Notes: generated by a model not told the origin, from the sequence alone. DNA of 64,000 bases from Deltaproteobacteria bacterium RIFCSPHIGHO2_01_FULL_43_49 (GCA_001798075.1 MGRG01000005.1:65148-129147); one strand, 5' to 3'; counted from the stretch's first letter, positions 51,115 through 59,877 are shown. A program made the numbers and translations.

Positions 51115-51864
51115 ATGAAACCCAAAACGAAAAGGATAATCCTGTTATCCTTTCTAATCATCGGCTTCGGTTTTGCAAGCGTGTTTGCAACAGACACGAC
51201 CGTCAATCCCGCCGCCTTGGTCACGCAACACCTGCAACTAGACAGTCGTATTGATGCAGCCAATGTCCAGGTGAGTTCTGCAAAAGGAAAAATTGTTCTT
51301 TCCGGGACTATGGGGAGTCTAGCGGAACAGGATTTGGCGGAAGAAATTGTGAAACAGGTTGTCGGAAACAATTATTCCGTGGCAAAATTGAAGGTCACTC
51401 CACCCTTTGTGTCTGATAACGAGATTCAGAAAAATATTTTGACCTCCGTACCGGCCCATTGTCTGGTGGAAATTCACGACTTTCAGGCCCAGGTCCAGCA
51501 GGGAAACGTGACACTGAATGGTCGAGCGAATGCTCTTCACCACAGCAGAATCGCTGAGTTTACTGCGCGCAACACCCGGGGAGTAAAAAGTGTAGCCAAC
51601 CGCATTCAGATAACAGGCCCAAGTCCGTCAGACCAACTAATCGAGGAGAGTGTTTTTGCTCTCCTGAACCCTTATTTAAAACAAAATGACATCCGCATCA
51701 ACGTGGACGTCAAAAATGGCGTTGTGAAGTTGACGGGCGAGGTCAAAAGTTACGATCAGGAGCGCACCATTAAGGAAACGGCTCAGAACTGCAAGGGGGT
51801 GACCAAAGTCGAATCACAATTAAAAAGGGCAAGAGAGCCCTTTGACAAGGGAAGCCGAATTTAG
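51115..51864 (+). CDS. Periplasmic protein with three BON domains
   Basis: A 249-residue secreted protein (leader through residue about 25, VFATDTT). Three BON repeats can be traced: LVTQHLQLDSRIDAANVQVSSAKGKIVLSGTM, NVTLNGRANALHHSRIAEFTARNTRGVKSVANRI and IRINVDVKNGVVKLTGEVKSYDQERTIKETAQNCKGVTKVESQL. BON domains bind phospholipid membranes and are linked to envelope stress. It lies downstream of the efflux genes and ends in a 4-base convergent overlap with the HMA gene. Confidence 0.87.
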   Translation: MKPKTKRIILLSFLIIGFGFASVFATDTTVNPAALVTQHLQLDSRIDAANVQVSSAKGKIVLSGTMGSLAEQDLAEEIVKQVVGNNYSVAKLKVTPPFVSDNEIQKNILTSVPAHCLVEIHDFQAQVQQGNVTLNGRANALHHSRIAEFTARNTRGVKSVANRIQITGPSPSDQLIEESVFALLNPYLKQNDIRINVDVKNGVVKLTGEVKSYDQERTIKETAQNCKGVTKVESQLKRAREPFDKGSRI

Positions 51865-52148
51865 GGAATTAGCGTTCCTTTAAAACCGGTTTTTTTGACC
51901 GCGTTTAAAATCTGCTCGGGGGTGGCCTTGCCTTCTTCGTAAACGCAGCGCCCCCAATCTTTTTTGTAATCGACTGCCGCTTCGGTACAGAGATTTTTGA
52001 GCTCCCTTTTCACCTTAGCTTCACACATCCCGCAGGTCATCCCCTCAATTTTCATATTGAGGGTTTGGGATTTATGCTGCTCATCGGCCAAAAGCGCACC
52101 ACCACTCCATAAAAGGATGCCGGCGACAACAATGATTAGGATCTTCAT
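51861..52148 (-). CDS. Secreted HMA-domain (MerP-like) metal-binding protein
   Basis: A 95-residue protein with a hydrophobic leader (ILIIVVAGILLWSGGALLA/DE). One heavy-metal-associated domain follows, with its metal motif in MKIEGMTCGMCEAKV. Two extra cysteines (NLCTEAAVDY, GRCVYEEG) are seen. It probably shuttles Cu or Hg-like soft metals in the periplasm to the pump encoded on the opposite strand. It contrasts with the HMA-like protein at 43971, which lacks the CxxC. Confidence 0.88.
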   Translation of the reverse strand: MKILIIVVAGILLWSGGALLADEQHKSQTLNMKIEGMTCGMCEAKVKRELKNLCTEAAVDYKKDWGRCVYEEGKATPEQILNAVKKTGFKGTLIP

Positions 52149-52226
52149 TTTTTATCTCCTTTCTCAAAGCACTCATATTAAGTTTTCTTGCTACCCCAAG
52201 TCACCTATGCTAGCCAGCCCATTCTT

Positions 52227-53336
52227 ATGTATATCGTTATCGGAGGTGGGGTTGTCGGTTTGCACGTGGCCATTGCCCTTGCAAGTCAAAAAGGTCACCC
52301 AGAAATTTTTGTCCTCGAAAAAGAAAAGTTTTTGGGGGACCACACGAGTGGTCGCAACTCGGAAGTGATCCATGCCGGGTTTGCCTATCCAATCGGCTCC
52401 AATAAAGCGAAGTGGTGTGTGGAGGGAAACAAGCTCACCTATGAATGGCTAGAAAAACTCAAAGTCGCGTATAAAAATTGTGGAAAGTGGTTGGTGGCCT
52501 TTAACAAAGAAGAGGTCCCAGCACTCGAGGGAACCTTAAAAAATGGGGCAGCTTGTGGTGTTCCGGGAATGCGCGAGGCAACTCTAGCTGAACTCAAAGC
52601 CAAAGAACCGGAGATGAATGACTTTGCTGGCGTTATTTTTGCTAAAACCTCCGGCATGATGGACGCCGCTTCTTATATTAAAGCTTTGGAGCGCTATTTC
52701 GCCGCTCAAGAAAATTGTCATATTATTTACCCTTGTGGAGTTACTGGTGTTGATCCCGAAAAAAATATCGTGCAAACCACGAGGGGCCCAATGGAATATT
52801 CGCTATTGGTCAACAGTGGAGGTTTGTTTGCCGATGAAGTCTACAAAATGGCCGGCGGCAAGAAAGATTACCGAATCAAACCCTTTAAAGGCGAATATAT
52901 GATCTGGCGCAAAGGTAAGATTCAAGAGGTCGTCTATCCTGTTCCGAGACGTTTTTTACCTGGTGGAGACAAAGACAAACGCCTTGTCTCTAGCATGGGA
53001 ATCCACCTTCATCGCGGTGTTGGAGGAGATTTGTACGTTGGTCCAACTCAGGTCGAACTCGACTGGTCTCAAAAAACAGATTACACGATTGTGACACCAC
53101 CCGAAGAATTTGTCAGACAAGCCAGTCAATATATTAAGGGAGTGAAACCAGAAGATTTACAACCTGCCTATGCCGGAAACCGCCCTAAACTCTATATTGA
53201 CGGACAACCTTACGGTGATTTTCTAATCGTGAATGAGAAAAATCAGATTCATGTCTTGGGAACCGACTCTCCAGGACTTACCGCAGCCCCAGCCATCGGC
53301 CAGGAAATTTTACGCGTTGCGTCGTCGTTTATTTGA
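52227..53336 (+). CDS. FAD-dependent oxidoreductase, L-2-hydroxyglutarate oxidase-like
   Basis: A 369-residue DAO-fold flavoprotein. IVIGGGVVGLHVAIALA is the FAD-binding motif. HTSGRNSEVIHAGFAYP matches the L-2-hydroxyglutarate oxidase/dehydrogenase (LhgO) branch, and VNSGGLFADEVYKMAG and the C-terminal HVLGTDSPGLTAAPAIG complete the pattern. It would oxidise L-2-hydroxyglutarate to 2-oxoglutarate. The ATG at 52227 is chosen by homology. No ribosome site is evident, and the TTG at 52188 is possible. It is a stand-alone gene. Confidence 0.85.
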   Translation: MYIVIGGGVVGLHVAIALASQKGHPEIFVLEKEKFLGDHTSGRNSEVIHAGFAYPIGSNKAKWCVEGNKLTYEWLEKLKVAYKNCGKWLVAFNKEEVPALEGTLKNGAACGVPGMREATLAELKAKEPEMNDFAGVIFAKTSGMMDAASYIKALERYFAAQENCHIIYPCGVTGVDPEKNIVQTTRGPMEYSLLVNSGGLFADEVYKMAGGKKDYRIKPFKGEYMIWRKGKIQEVVYPVPRRFLPGGDKDKRLVSSMGIHLHRGVGGDLYVGPTQVELDWSQKTDYTIVTPPEEFVRQASQYIKGVKPEDLQPAYAGNRPKLYIDGQPYGDFLIVNEKNQIHVLGTDSPGLTAAPAIGQEILRVASSFI

Positions 53337-53341
53337 TAAAA

Positions 53342-53476
53342 CTAGCAAAAGTCAGTTTCTTCAACATCGCCGTAGTCGCGGCCTAGGTCGCCGTCATTGG
53401 CCAGCGCTTGGGTGGCAACGGCATAAACTGCTGATATTACTAGTAAAAACACTAAAAACCTTCCGAGGGATCTCAT
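53342..53476 (-). CDS. Tiny secreted peptide, 44 residues, unknown function
   Basis: A short frame preceded by a perfect AGGAGGTGA ribosome site eight bases before the ATG at 53476. The product begins MRSLGRFLVFLLVISAVYAV and continues to ATQALA, a convincing Sec leader. The predicted mature peptide of about 18 residues is acidic (NDGDLGRDYGDVEETDFC) and ends in a cysteine. No family is recognised. It lies convergent with the FAD oxidoreductase gene and downstream of the long hairpin at 53557-53649. Confidence 0.65.
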   Translation of the reverse strand: MRSLGRFLVFLLVISAVYAVATQALANDGDLGRDYGDVEETDFC

Positions 53477-53556
53477 ACTGCTCACCTCCTACTATAGTTA
53501 TCGGCAGGAGAGCCCGGAAAGTTGCTTAAAATGTATATTGGCGGTCTATTGGGGTA

Positions 53557-53649
53557 GATTAAGCTGACGGGTGGCCCGGAGTGTTTGTTGTGGGGTTTTG
53601 TTAGGGGTCCCCACAAAAACACGGAGGGACAGGACCCGTCGGCTTAATC
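53557..53649. repeat. Long imperfect hairpin overlapping the yajQ stop codon
   Basis: Outer arms GATTAAGCTGACGGG (53557-53571) and CCCGTCGGCTTAATC (53635-53649) pair with one mismatch. Inner arms TGTTTGTTGTGGGG (53582-53595) and TCCCCACAAAAACA (53608-53621) pair around a 12-base loop. It includes the stop codon of yajQ (53644-53646) and could act as a transcript-stabilising or terminating structure. Its GGGG/CCCC arm recalls the hairpins in the cruciform repeats at 24630 and 44539, but the outer sequence differs. Confidence 0.8.
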
Positions 53650-54129
53650 CCTAAAATTGGTGAATTGCAGAGGAATAGGGAAATTCTGGGTGCGTAGGCT
53701 GGCGATGACTGTTTGCAAGTCATCTCTTTGTTTGGCTGTCACACGAATTTGATTGCCTTGGATCGACGCCTGGACTTTTAGGTTCAAATCCTTGATCTTT
53801 TTGACCAGTTCTTTTCCTTTTTCTTGATCAATTCCGGCGATAATTTTTGCAAGACACTTTGTGAGTCCGTCGGAGCCTGGTTCCATTTTGCCAAATTCAA
53901 TTGATTTTAAATCGACACTACGTTTGATCAATTTTGATTTGACAATATCAAGCACGGCATTCATCTTAAACTCATCATCAGCTAATAGATGAATCCCGTC
54001 TTTATCCCGCCAAACTTTGCTCTTAGAGCCCTTGAAGTCATAGCGGGTGGCGATCTCCTTCACTGTCTGATTGACAGCATTATCCACCTCTTGGCTGTTG
54101 ACTTCAGAGACAATATCAAAAGAAGGCAT
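53644..54129 (-). CDS. yajQ: YajQ-family nucleotide-binding protein
   Basis: A 161-residue protein of the YajQ family: MPSFDIVSEVNSQEVDNAVNQTVKEIATRYDFKGSKS at the N-terminus and GNQIRVTAKQRDDLQTVIASLR at the C-terminus. Members bind cyclic-di-GMP or nucleic acid and can alter transcription. It follows a short SWIB-like gene by 13 bases on the same strand. The J-domain/PilZ protein at 62013 is another possible cyclic-di-GMP-linked protein in the window. Confidence 0.93.
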   Translation of the reverse strand: MPSFDIVSEVNSQEVDNAVNQTVKEIATRYDFKGSKSKVWRDKDGIHLLADDEFKMNAVLDIVKSKLIKRSVDLKSIEFGKMEPGSDGLTKCLAKIIAGIDQEKGKELVKKIKDLNLKVQASIQGNQIRVTAKQRDDLQTVIASLRTQNFPIPLQFTNFRD

Positions 54130-54142
54130 AGACGGCTTAAGT

Positions 54143-54301
54143 CTATTTTTTGGAAAGTCCTTTTGATTTGACGTATTCCCAGAGCTTTTTGGTCATCTGG
54201 CTTGGGGCAATCGGATTTGGCCCAAATACTTTTTCTACACTATCGGTACAGCCCTTAAAGGAAATTGTATACCCCCCGAAGGCTTTCTTCTTTTCTGCCA
54301 T
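54143..54301 (-). CDS. Short SWIB-like protein, 52 residues
   Basis: Starts at ATG 54301 with a perfect AAGGAGG ribosome site. The protein begins MAEKKKAFGGYTISFKGCTD and then carries PIAPSQMTKKLWEYVKSKGL, which resembles the first helices of SWIB/MDM2 domains (MTKKLWEYIK). It ends there, so it is either a truncated SWIB domain or a separate short family. SWIB proteins occur in bacteria mainly as small chromatin- or topoisomerase-linked proteins. The gene precedes yajQ by 13 bases and is probably co-transcribed with it. Confidence 0.8.
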   Translation of the reverse strand: MAEKKKAFGGYTISFKGCTDSVEKVFGPNPIAPSQMTKKLWEYVKSKGLSKK

Positions 54302-54404
54302 AATTCCTCCTTGCCCGCCTGCGTTTCAGTGGCGAGCTTTTTGAGAGCGGCAATTTATGAAATTTAGCGTTGATTTGCAATCTCTAAATATGTGAGATGG
54401 CGAC

Positions 54405-55808
54405 GTGAAGGGTCTTTTTCGAAAAAAACCGATTCAAGACATCCAAGCATTAGAATCCGACACTGAACACCACCTGAAACGGACACTCAGTGCTTTTGAT
54501 TTAACCTGTTTAGGAATTGGCGGCGTAATTGGAGTTGGCATTTTTGTGATCACAGGCGTTGCGGCAGCCAAATACGCGGGGCCTGCCATTATTTTATCAT
54601 TCTCAATTGCTATGTTAGCCTGCATTTTTTCCGCTTTTTGTTATGCAGAGTTTGCTTCTCTCCTTCCAGTAGCCGGCTCTGCCTATAATTATTCCTATGC
54701 GACCTTTGGGGAGCTTTTAGCCTGGATCATTGGCTGGGATTTGATTTTGGAATATGTCGTCGGCTCGATTCTTGTCGCCATTGGGTGGTCTGGATATTTT
54801 ATCGAGATCCTCAAAACACTGGGGATTACACTACCCGCTTGGTGTGCCGCAACACCCGGGACAATCCCCGGGGCCATCATCAATCTGCCTGCCGCGGTTA
54901 TTGTCCTTTTTTTGACTATACTACTGACTATCGGAATCAAAGAGAGTGCCCGTTTTATAACAGCGATGGTCTTTGTGAAATTAGCTGCCGTTTTGACATT
55001 TATTGTTGTCGGTTTTTCGAAAGTCGATCCGGCCAACTGGAGGCCTTTCATGCCCTTCGGATTTTCCGGCATGATGACCGGTGCCGCCATGGTTTTTCTA
55101 GCGTATGTCGGTTTTGATGCGGTTTCTACAGCAGCAGAAGAGGCCAAAAATCCAAAACGCGATCTTCCAATAGGCATTATTGCTTCACTGATCATCTGCA
55201 CGATTCTTTATATTGCAGTTTCCGCTATTTTAACCGGAATGATCCCTTATCAGGAATTAAACACCTCGGCCCCCATTGCCTATGCCCTTTCAAAGCACGG
55301 GTTCAATTGGGGCTCCGCCCTTGTATCCGCAGGGGCGGTTACCGGTTTGACCAGTGTCCTCATTGTGTTGATGATGGGACAGCCAAGAATTTTCTTCGCG
55401 ATGTCCAGGGACGGCTTACTCTGGCCATGGGCCTCCAAGGTTCACCCACGATTCAAAACACCGTATAGAACCCAAATTCTAACGGGTCTTGTAGTTGCCT
55501 CCTTTGCCGCCTTTTCCGATATTGGAGTTGTTGCCGAACTGGTCAATATTGGAACTCTGTTTGCCTTTACACTGGTTTGCGGGGGAATTTTAGTTTTAAG
55601 GCACACACACCCCAACCTGCCTAGGAGTTTTAAAACACCGTTTGTTCCCATTGTCCCCTTGTTGGGGATGGGCTTTTGCATTTATTTAATGATGAGCCTT
55701 CCACAAACAACTTGGATTCGCTTTGGAGTATGGCTGGTTTTGGGACTTGTCATCTATTTTTCCTATGGCCGTCGTCATAGTTTGTTAGCAAGTAGTTCTT
55801 CTCGATGA
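54405..55808 (+). CDS. APC-superfamily amino acid permease (cationic amino acid transporter type)
   Basis: A 467-residue permease with twelve or so membrane helices. LTCLGIGGVIGVGIFVITGVAAAKYAGPA is the TM1 APC signature. It resembles bacterial CAT/YfnA-like transporters in length and in the segments YAEFASLLPVAGSAYNYSYATFGEL and FLAYVGFDAVSTAAEEAKNP. Translation starts at GTG 54405 with GATGG upstream as a poor ribosome site. It overlaps the glycosyltransferase gene as ATGA, so it is the first gene of the lipid-modification operon even though its role there is unclear. Confidence 0.9.
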   Translation: MKGLFRKKPIQDIQALESDTEHHLKRTLSAFDLTCLGIGGVIGVGIFVITGVAAAKYAGPAIILSFSIAMLACIFSAFCYAEFASLLPVAGSAYNYSYATFGELLAWIIGWDLILEYVVGSILVAIGWSGYFIEILKTLGITLPAWCAATPGTIPGAIINLPAAVIVLFLTILLTIGIKESARFITAMVFVKLAAVLTFIVVGFSKVDPANWRPFMPFGFSGMMTGAAMVFLAYVGFDAVSTAAEEAKNPKRDLPIGIIASLIICTILYIAVSAILTGMIPYQELNTSAPIAYALSKHGFNWGSALVSAGAVTGLTSVLIVLMMGQPRIFFAMSRDGLLWPWASKVHPRFKTPYRTQILTGLVVASFAAFSDIGVVAELVNIGTLFAFTLVCGGILVLRHTHPNLPRSFKTPFVPIVPLLGMGFCIYLMMSLPQTTWIRFGVWLVLGLVIYFSYGRRHSLLASSSSR

Positions 55809-56965
55809 TTTTCTATTTTTTATTGGCTCCTGTCATTGCAGCTTGTGTTTATTGGTTGGCGACGAGCGTTTGCATGGCGATTTTTTTTAAAGGATGGGGC
55901 CTGTCAGGCTTCGGGCTGCACGCCCAAAGGGCTGACACCCCTTCGCCTGCCACCCATCCTCTTGTTTCCCTCATCAAACCGGTCTGCGGTCTTGAGAAAA
56001 ATCTTTATGAGAATCTTGTAACGGCATGCAACCAAGATTACCCAAACTATGAAGTAATTTACTCCCTTCAAAATAAAAACGACCCCGCTTTAAAAATCTT
56101 GGAAAAAATTCGCAGCGAAAATTCGAACAAGAAAATTCTGATTGTGGTGGATGAGACGGCCGTGGGACCCAACGGGCGCTTGTGCAATATTTATAACGCC
56201 AGTCAAAAATCCTCAGGCGAAATTTTTGTTTTTTCAGATAGTGATATGTTTTTAGAAAAAGATTATTTGCAAAACATTATCGCTCCTTTTGAAGATCAAA
56301 AAGTTGGCGTTTCGTGCACACTCTTCAAAGCCTGGAAAGCTAATAACATTCCGGAAAGTTTAGAGCTTTTATCTTTCAATGCCGATTTTGTCCCATCCAT
56401 TGTTTTTGCTTATGTTACAAAAGCCTCAATTGCCTGCCCGGGGGGTTCTCAGGCAATCCGGCGTGACGTTTTAGAAAAAATTGGGGGATTAAAACCACTG
56501 GCCAACTATTTGGTAGAAGATTTTGAATTGGGGCAGCGCGTTTTAAAAACGGGTTTCAAGATTCATTTTGCCCCCTACGTTGCTGCAACGGGTGTCGATC
56601 TAAAAAGTTTTAAAGATTGGTGGCGTCATCAAGTCTATTGGGATCAAAATACAAGGGCAGCCAATCCGGTTGGGTTCTTCTTCACATGGATTATTCGAGG
56701 AATTCCTTTTGCCTGCCTCTACACCTTATTGGCAGGTCCTCAGGCGGCAGCCGTTTTTGCTGTCACGCTGGGAACCAGAATTACAACAACGATTATCAAT
56801 TCCCTTTTCCTAAAAGACACGGACGGAATAAAAGCGGTATGGTTGCTGCCGTTTCGCGATCTCTTAGGAATTTTTGTTTGGTTCGCCAGCTTCGTCAAAC
56901 GCAAAACCTATTGGAAAGGCCGCCAATTCATTATCCAAAAAGGGAAAATGGTGGAAGTTTCATGA
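55805..56965 (+). CDS. hpnI: HpnI-like glycosyltransferase (ceramide-glucosyltransferase family)
   Basis: A 386-residue family 21-type glycosyltransferase. An N-terminal membrane helix is followed by SLIKPVCGLEKNLYENL, the DxD-like FSDSDMFLEKDY, EDFELGQRV and WWRHQVYWDQNTRA (the Q/RxxRW-type motif). C-terminal membrane segments follow (GIPFACLYTLLAGPQAAAVFAV). HpnI adds N-acetylglucosamine to bacteriohopanetetrol, and HpnK then deacetylates it. HpnK follows directly here (ATGA overlap), supporting the name. No squalene-hopene cyclase is in the window, so the actual lipid acceptor is unproven. Confidence 0.85.
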   Translation: MIFYFLLAPVIAACVYWLATSVCMAIFFKGWGLSGFGLHAQRADTPSPATHPLVSLIKPVCGLEKNLYENLVTACNQDYPNYEVIYSLQNKNDPALKILEKIRSENSNKKILIVVDETAVGPNGRLCNIYNASQKSSGEIFVFSDSDMFLEKDYLQNIIAPFEDQKVGVSCTLFKAWKANNIPESLELLSFNADFVPSIVFAYVTKASIACPGGSQAIRRDVLEKIGGLKPLANYLVEDFELGQRVLKTGFKIHFAPYVAATGVDLKSFKDWWRHQVYWDQNTRAANPVGFFFTWIIRGIPFACLYTLLAGPQAAAVFAVTLGTRITTTIINSLFLKDTDGIKAVWLLPFRDLLGIFVWFASFVKRKTYWKGRQFIIQKGKMVEVS

Positions 56966-57750
56966 AACAATTGATTGTAACCGCCGATGATTTTGGGTTG
57001 TGCCATGAGGTAAATGAAGCGGTCATTCAAGCCCACACACAAGGGATTCTGACTTGTGCTAGTCTGATGGTCGGAGCCAAGGGGACCGATGAAGCCATTC
57101 AACTTGCCAAAAACCACCCCACATTGAAAGTTGGCCTCCACCTGGTCTTGGTTGAAGGTTATTCCGTGTTGCCCAAAAGGGAAATTCCCGACTTGGTGGA
57201 TGAAAACAAACGCTTTTCCAATCATATTGTCTGGAGTGGCATCCGCTATTTTTTCTCGCCAAAACTAAAAAAGCAGATTGCTAAAGAATGTGAAGCACAG
57301 ATTCAAAAATTTTTAGAAGCAGGTTTAAAAATAGATCATCTCAACAGTCACAATCATCTACATATTCATCCAACAATTTCTAAAATTGTTCTTAAGCTTG
57401 CTAAAAAATATTCGATTCCAGCCATTCGCATTCCCTATGGATTATTTCCATTTTCATTTTTTTTAAAAAGGAGACTAAAGCAGGCCAGCATTCTACATAA
57501 CGATCATCTTCTTGGTTTGTCTGAAACGGGTAGGATGGGAGAAGAAACTTGGTTAAAGCTGATTCCACATATCAAAGAAGGGGTTACAGAAGCTTATTGT
57601 CACCCGGCGACAGAAACGACGGGCGTTTTGAAAGAAACCATGCCTCGTTATTGCCACCGCGAAGAATTGGAGGCCCTTTTAAGCCCACGTGTCAAAGAGA
57701 GCTTAGATCACCACAATATCCAACGAATAAGCTTTGGAGATCTTTCGTGA
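56962..57750 (+). CDS. hpnK: HpnK-like deacetylase (YdjC/ChbG family)
   Basis: A 262-residue protein of the YdjC family. TADDFGLCHEVNEAV carries the metal-binding Asp pair, and HLNSHNHLHIHPTI supplies histidines of the metal site. GLHLVLVEG and EAYCHPATETT are further motifs. In hopanoid synthesis HpnK deacetylates the N-acetylglucosaminyl lipid. The start overlaps hpnI as ATGA. An open frame going back to 56617 is a shadow. Confidence 0.88.
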   Translation: MKQLIVTADDFGLCHEVNEAVIQAHTQGILTCASLMVGAKGTDEAIQLAKNHPTLKVGLHLVLVEGYSVLPKREIPDLVDENKRFSNHIVWSGIRYFFSPKLKKQIAKECEAQIQKFLEAGLKIDHLNSHNHLHIHPTISKIVLKLAKKYSIPAIRIPYGLFPFSFFLKRRLKQASILHNDHLLGLSETGRMGEETWLKLIPHIKEGVTEAYCHPATETTGVLKETMPRYCHREELEALLSPRVKESLDHHNIQRISFGDLS

Positions 57751-57772
57751 TATTTTTGTTGCCGATTTAACC

Positions 57773-57791
57773 GAATTCCTGCTAGGAATTC
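57773..57791. repeat. Short perfect hairpin between hpnK and the aminotransferase gene
   Basis: GAATTCCT, loop GCT, AGGAATTC form an eight-pair stem in the 65-base gap of the operon. No T-run follows, so it is more likely a processing or pausing structure than a terminator. Confidence 0.7.
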
Positions 57792-57815
57792 ACCCTTCTT
57801 ACAAGGAGAATCAAC

Positions 57816-58952
57816 ATGTCTAATCAAAATAAAATGAATATCCCGCCGGTTAAAGCCTATTTTCCGGAAGAAGACCGCAAATGGGTTACCACAAAAATTG
57901 ATGAAATGCTCCAGTCGGGGATGCTCACCCTTAGCACGCTGGGAAAAGAATTTGAAAAGGAAGTTTGCCAATTAACCGGAGCTCAATATGCCGTTGCTGT
58001 TAACAGTGGGACCTCGGCCATTGAAATACCCTTAAGAATTCTCGATGTGGCGGGGAAAGATGTCCTGGTTCCTACCAACACCTTTTTTGCGACTGGCGCT
58101 GCGGTGGTGCATGCCGGTGGGAATCCTGTTTTTGTCGACATGAATCCAGAGACCTTTGCCATCTCGCCAGAAAATTTGGGAAAAAAGCTAACCCCCAAAA
58201 CGGTTGGTGTGGTTTTGGTTCACATCGCGGGGCTCGTTTCCTATCAAACACCTGAAATTGCCGATTGGTGCAAGAAAAAAGGTCTTTGGCTCTTGGAAGA
58301 TGCCGCTCATGCGCATGGCTCGACCTATAAAGGAAAACATGCCGGGACCTTTGGCATTGCGGGAACTTTTTCATTTTATCCCACGAAAGTCATTACCTCG
58401 GGCGAAGGGGGAGTGATCATCACTAACGACAAAAAGATTTTCGAGGAGGCACAACTCTATCGTGATCAAGGAAAAACGTCGTTTCTCACAAACACACATG
58501 GCAAGATGGGTTACAATTGGCGCTTAAGTGAACCCCATGCAGCGATTGGTCTAGTGCAGCTACGCCGGCTCAAGGAAATTTTGGCGAAACGGGCAAAAAT
58601 TGGTTCTTTTTATAACGAAGAGTTGAAAAATGTCTCGTTTGGAAAACCACTCTCCATTCCGCAAGAGGGTTTTACAAATTATTATAAATATATTTTTACA
58701 CCCGACAAGCCCTTCACAGATCGCGCTGCTTTCAAAAAATCGTTCAAAGAAAAAACGGGGGTCAGCTTGACCGGCGAAGTTTACGAACTGCCACTCCACA
58801 AACAGCCAGTTTTCCAGAAGTGGACTGGTGGCAATCTAGCGGTTGCAGAAGATTTGTGTGCCAAACATATCTGTTTACCCATTTTCCCAAGCATGACGAT
58901 GGATGAGGCAAAGCATGTCATAGCAAGCCTCAAGGAGGCGTTCCATGGCTAA
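57816..58952 (+). CDS. DegT/DnrJ/EryC1-family sugar aminotransferase
   Basis: A 378-residue PLP enzyme of the DegT family. NSGTSAIEIPLRIL binds the phosphate, EDAAHAHGSTYKG carries the Asp, and GTFSFYPTKVITSGEGGVI contains the lysine that forms the Schiff base. Relatives aminate keto-sugars on nucleotide or lipid carriers. It lies between hpnK and two NAD-dependent sugar epimerase-like genes (8-base overlap with the first), implying that an amino-sugar group is made in this operon. Ribosome site AAGGAG. Confidence 0.9.
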   Translation: MSNQNKMNIPPVKAYFPEEDRKWVTTKIDEMLQSGMLTLSTLGKEFEKEVCQLTGAQYAVAVNSGTSAIEIPLRILDVAGKDVLVPTNTFFATGAAVVHAGGNPVFVDMNPETFAISPENLGKKLTPKTVGVVLVHIAGLVSYQTPEIADWCKKKGLWLLEDAAHAHGSTYKGKHAGTFGIAGTFSFYPTKVITSGEGGVIITNDKKIFEEAQLYRDQGKTSFLTNTHGKMGYNWRLSEPHAAIGLVQLRRLKEILAKRAKIGSFYNEELKNVSFGKPLSIPQEGFTNYYKYIFTPDKPFTDRAAFKKSFKEKTGVSLTGEVYELPLHKQPVFQKWTGGNLAVAEDLCAKHICLPIFPSMTMDEAKHVIASLKEAFHG

Positions 58953-59877
58953 AGCTTTTGTTACCGGAGGTTCCGGGTTTATCGGTTCCCACATTGTTGA
59001 CTATTTGAGAGAGGCTGGACACGAAATAACCGTCATCGATTATCACTGCAAACCCCATCGAAGCGATGTGAAATATGAAGATGTTGACCTTTTGGATTTT
59101 GCCTCTGTGTTGGAGGCAACCAAAGGTGCCGAACATATTTTCCACATCGCCGCTGTTTCGAATGTGAATTATGCCTACAAATATCCGGTTTATTGCGTCG
59201 ATTTGAATATCAAAGGGACTGCCAATGTTTTGGAAGCGGCACGCGTGAACAATGCCAAGCGTGTCTATTTTGCCTCGACCGTTTGGGTTTATAATAGTTC
59301 CAAGGCGCCCGAGCCGATCACCGAAGATTCACCGTTTTATACACCGGAAGCAGGACACATTTATACTTCGAGCAAAATAGCCGCAGAGATGTTGTTTCAT
59401 AACTATGCCCAACTCTACAAATTACCATTCACGATTTTCAGGTACGGAATTCCCTATGGCCCACGCATGCGCGAGGAGCTCCTGATTCCGATCTTTTTGA
59501 AAAAGGCATTTAACAAAGAACCTCTCACCATTACCGGTGAGGGAGAGCAGTACCGAAATTTCATTTATGTAACTGATCTGGCAAAAGCCCATGTAATGGC
59601 AATGAGCGATAAAGGGGCCAATCAGGTTTATAATCTGGAAGGCCCTGAAAAAATTACGATTCGCCGAGTGGCCGAGTCGATTCAAAATCTGTTTGGAAAA
59701 GACAAAGTACAGGTCCAGTTTTTACCGGCACGCCCCGGAGATTTCGGCGGCAAAACAGCCTCCAACGAAAAGATTCTGCGCGAGCTCGGCTGGAAACCAA
59801 CCACCTCTTTTGAACAAGGCTTGTCGACAACAGTTGATTTCTTTCAGGCGAAGTGGGGTGTTAAAGGGATTGCATGA
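58945..59877 (+). CDS. NAD-dependent nucleotide-sugar epimerase/dehydratase
   Basis: A 310-residue extended short-chain dehydrogenase. FVTGGSGFIGSHIVDYL is the NAD-binding motif, Tyr/Lys are in HIYTSSKIAAEML, and the C-terminal RPGDFGGKTASNEKILRELGWKP is typical of GalE/RmlB-like sugar enzymes. It probably forms the keto- or epimerised sugar for the aminotransferase upstream. It overlaps hpnA by four bases. Confidence 0.88.
   Translation: MAKAFVTGGSGFIGSHIVDYLREAGHEITVIDYHCKPHRSDVKYEDVDLLDFASVLEATKGAEHIFHIAAVSNVNYAYKYPVYCVDLNIKGTANVLEAARVNNAKRVYFASTVWVYNSSKAPEPITEDSPFYTPEAGHIYTSSKIAAEMLFHNYAQLYKLPFTIFRYGIPYGPRMREELLIPIFLKKAFNKEPLTITGEGEQYRNFIYVTDLAKAHVMAMSDKGANQVYNLEGPEKITIRRVAESIQNLFGKDKVQVQFLPARPGDFGGKTASNEKILRELGWKPTTSFEQGLSTTVDFFQAKWGVKGIA

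Noticed and set aside
54150-54344. A 64-codon + strand frame opposite the SWIB-like gene
   Set aside because: It has no ribosome site, while the - strand frame has AAGGAGG and a recognisable motif.
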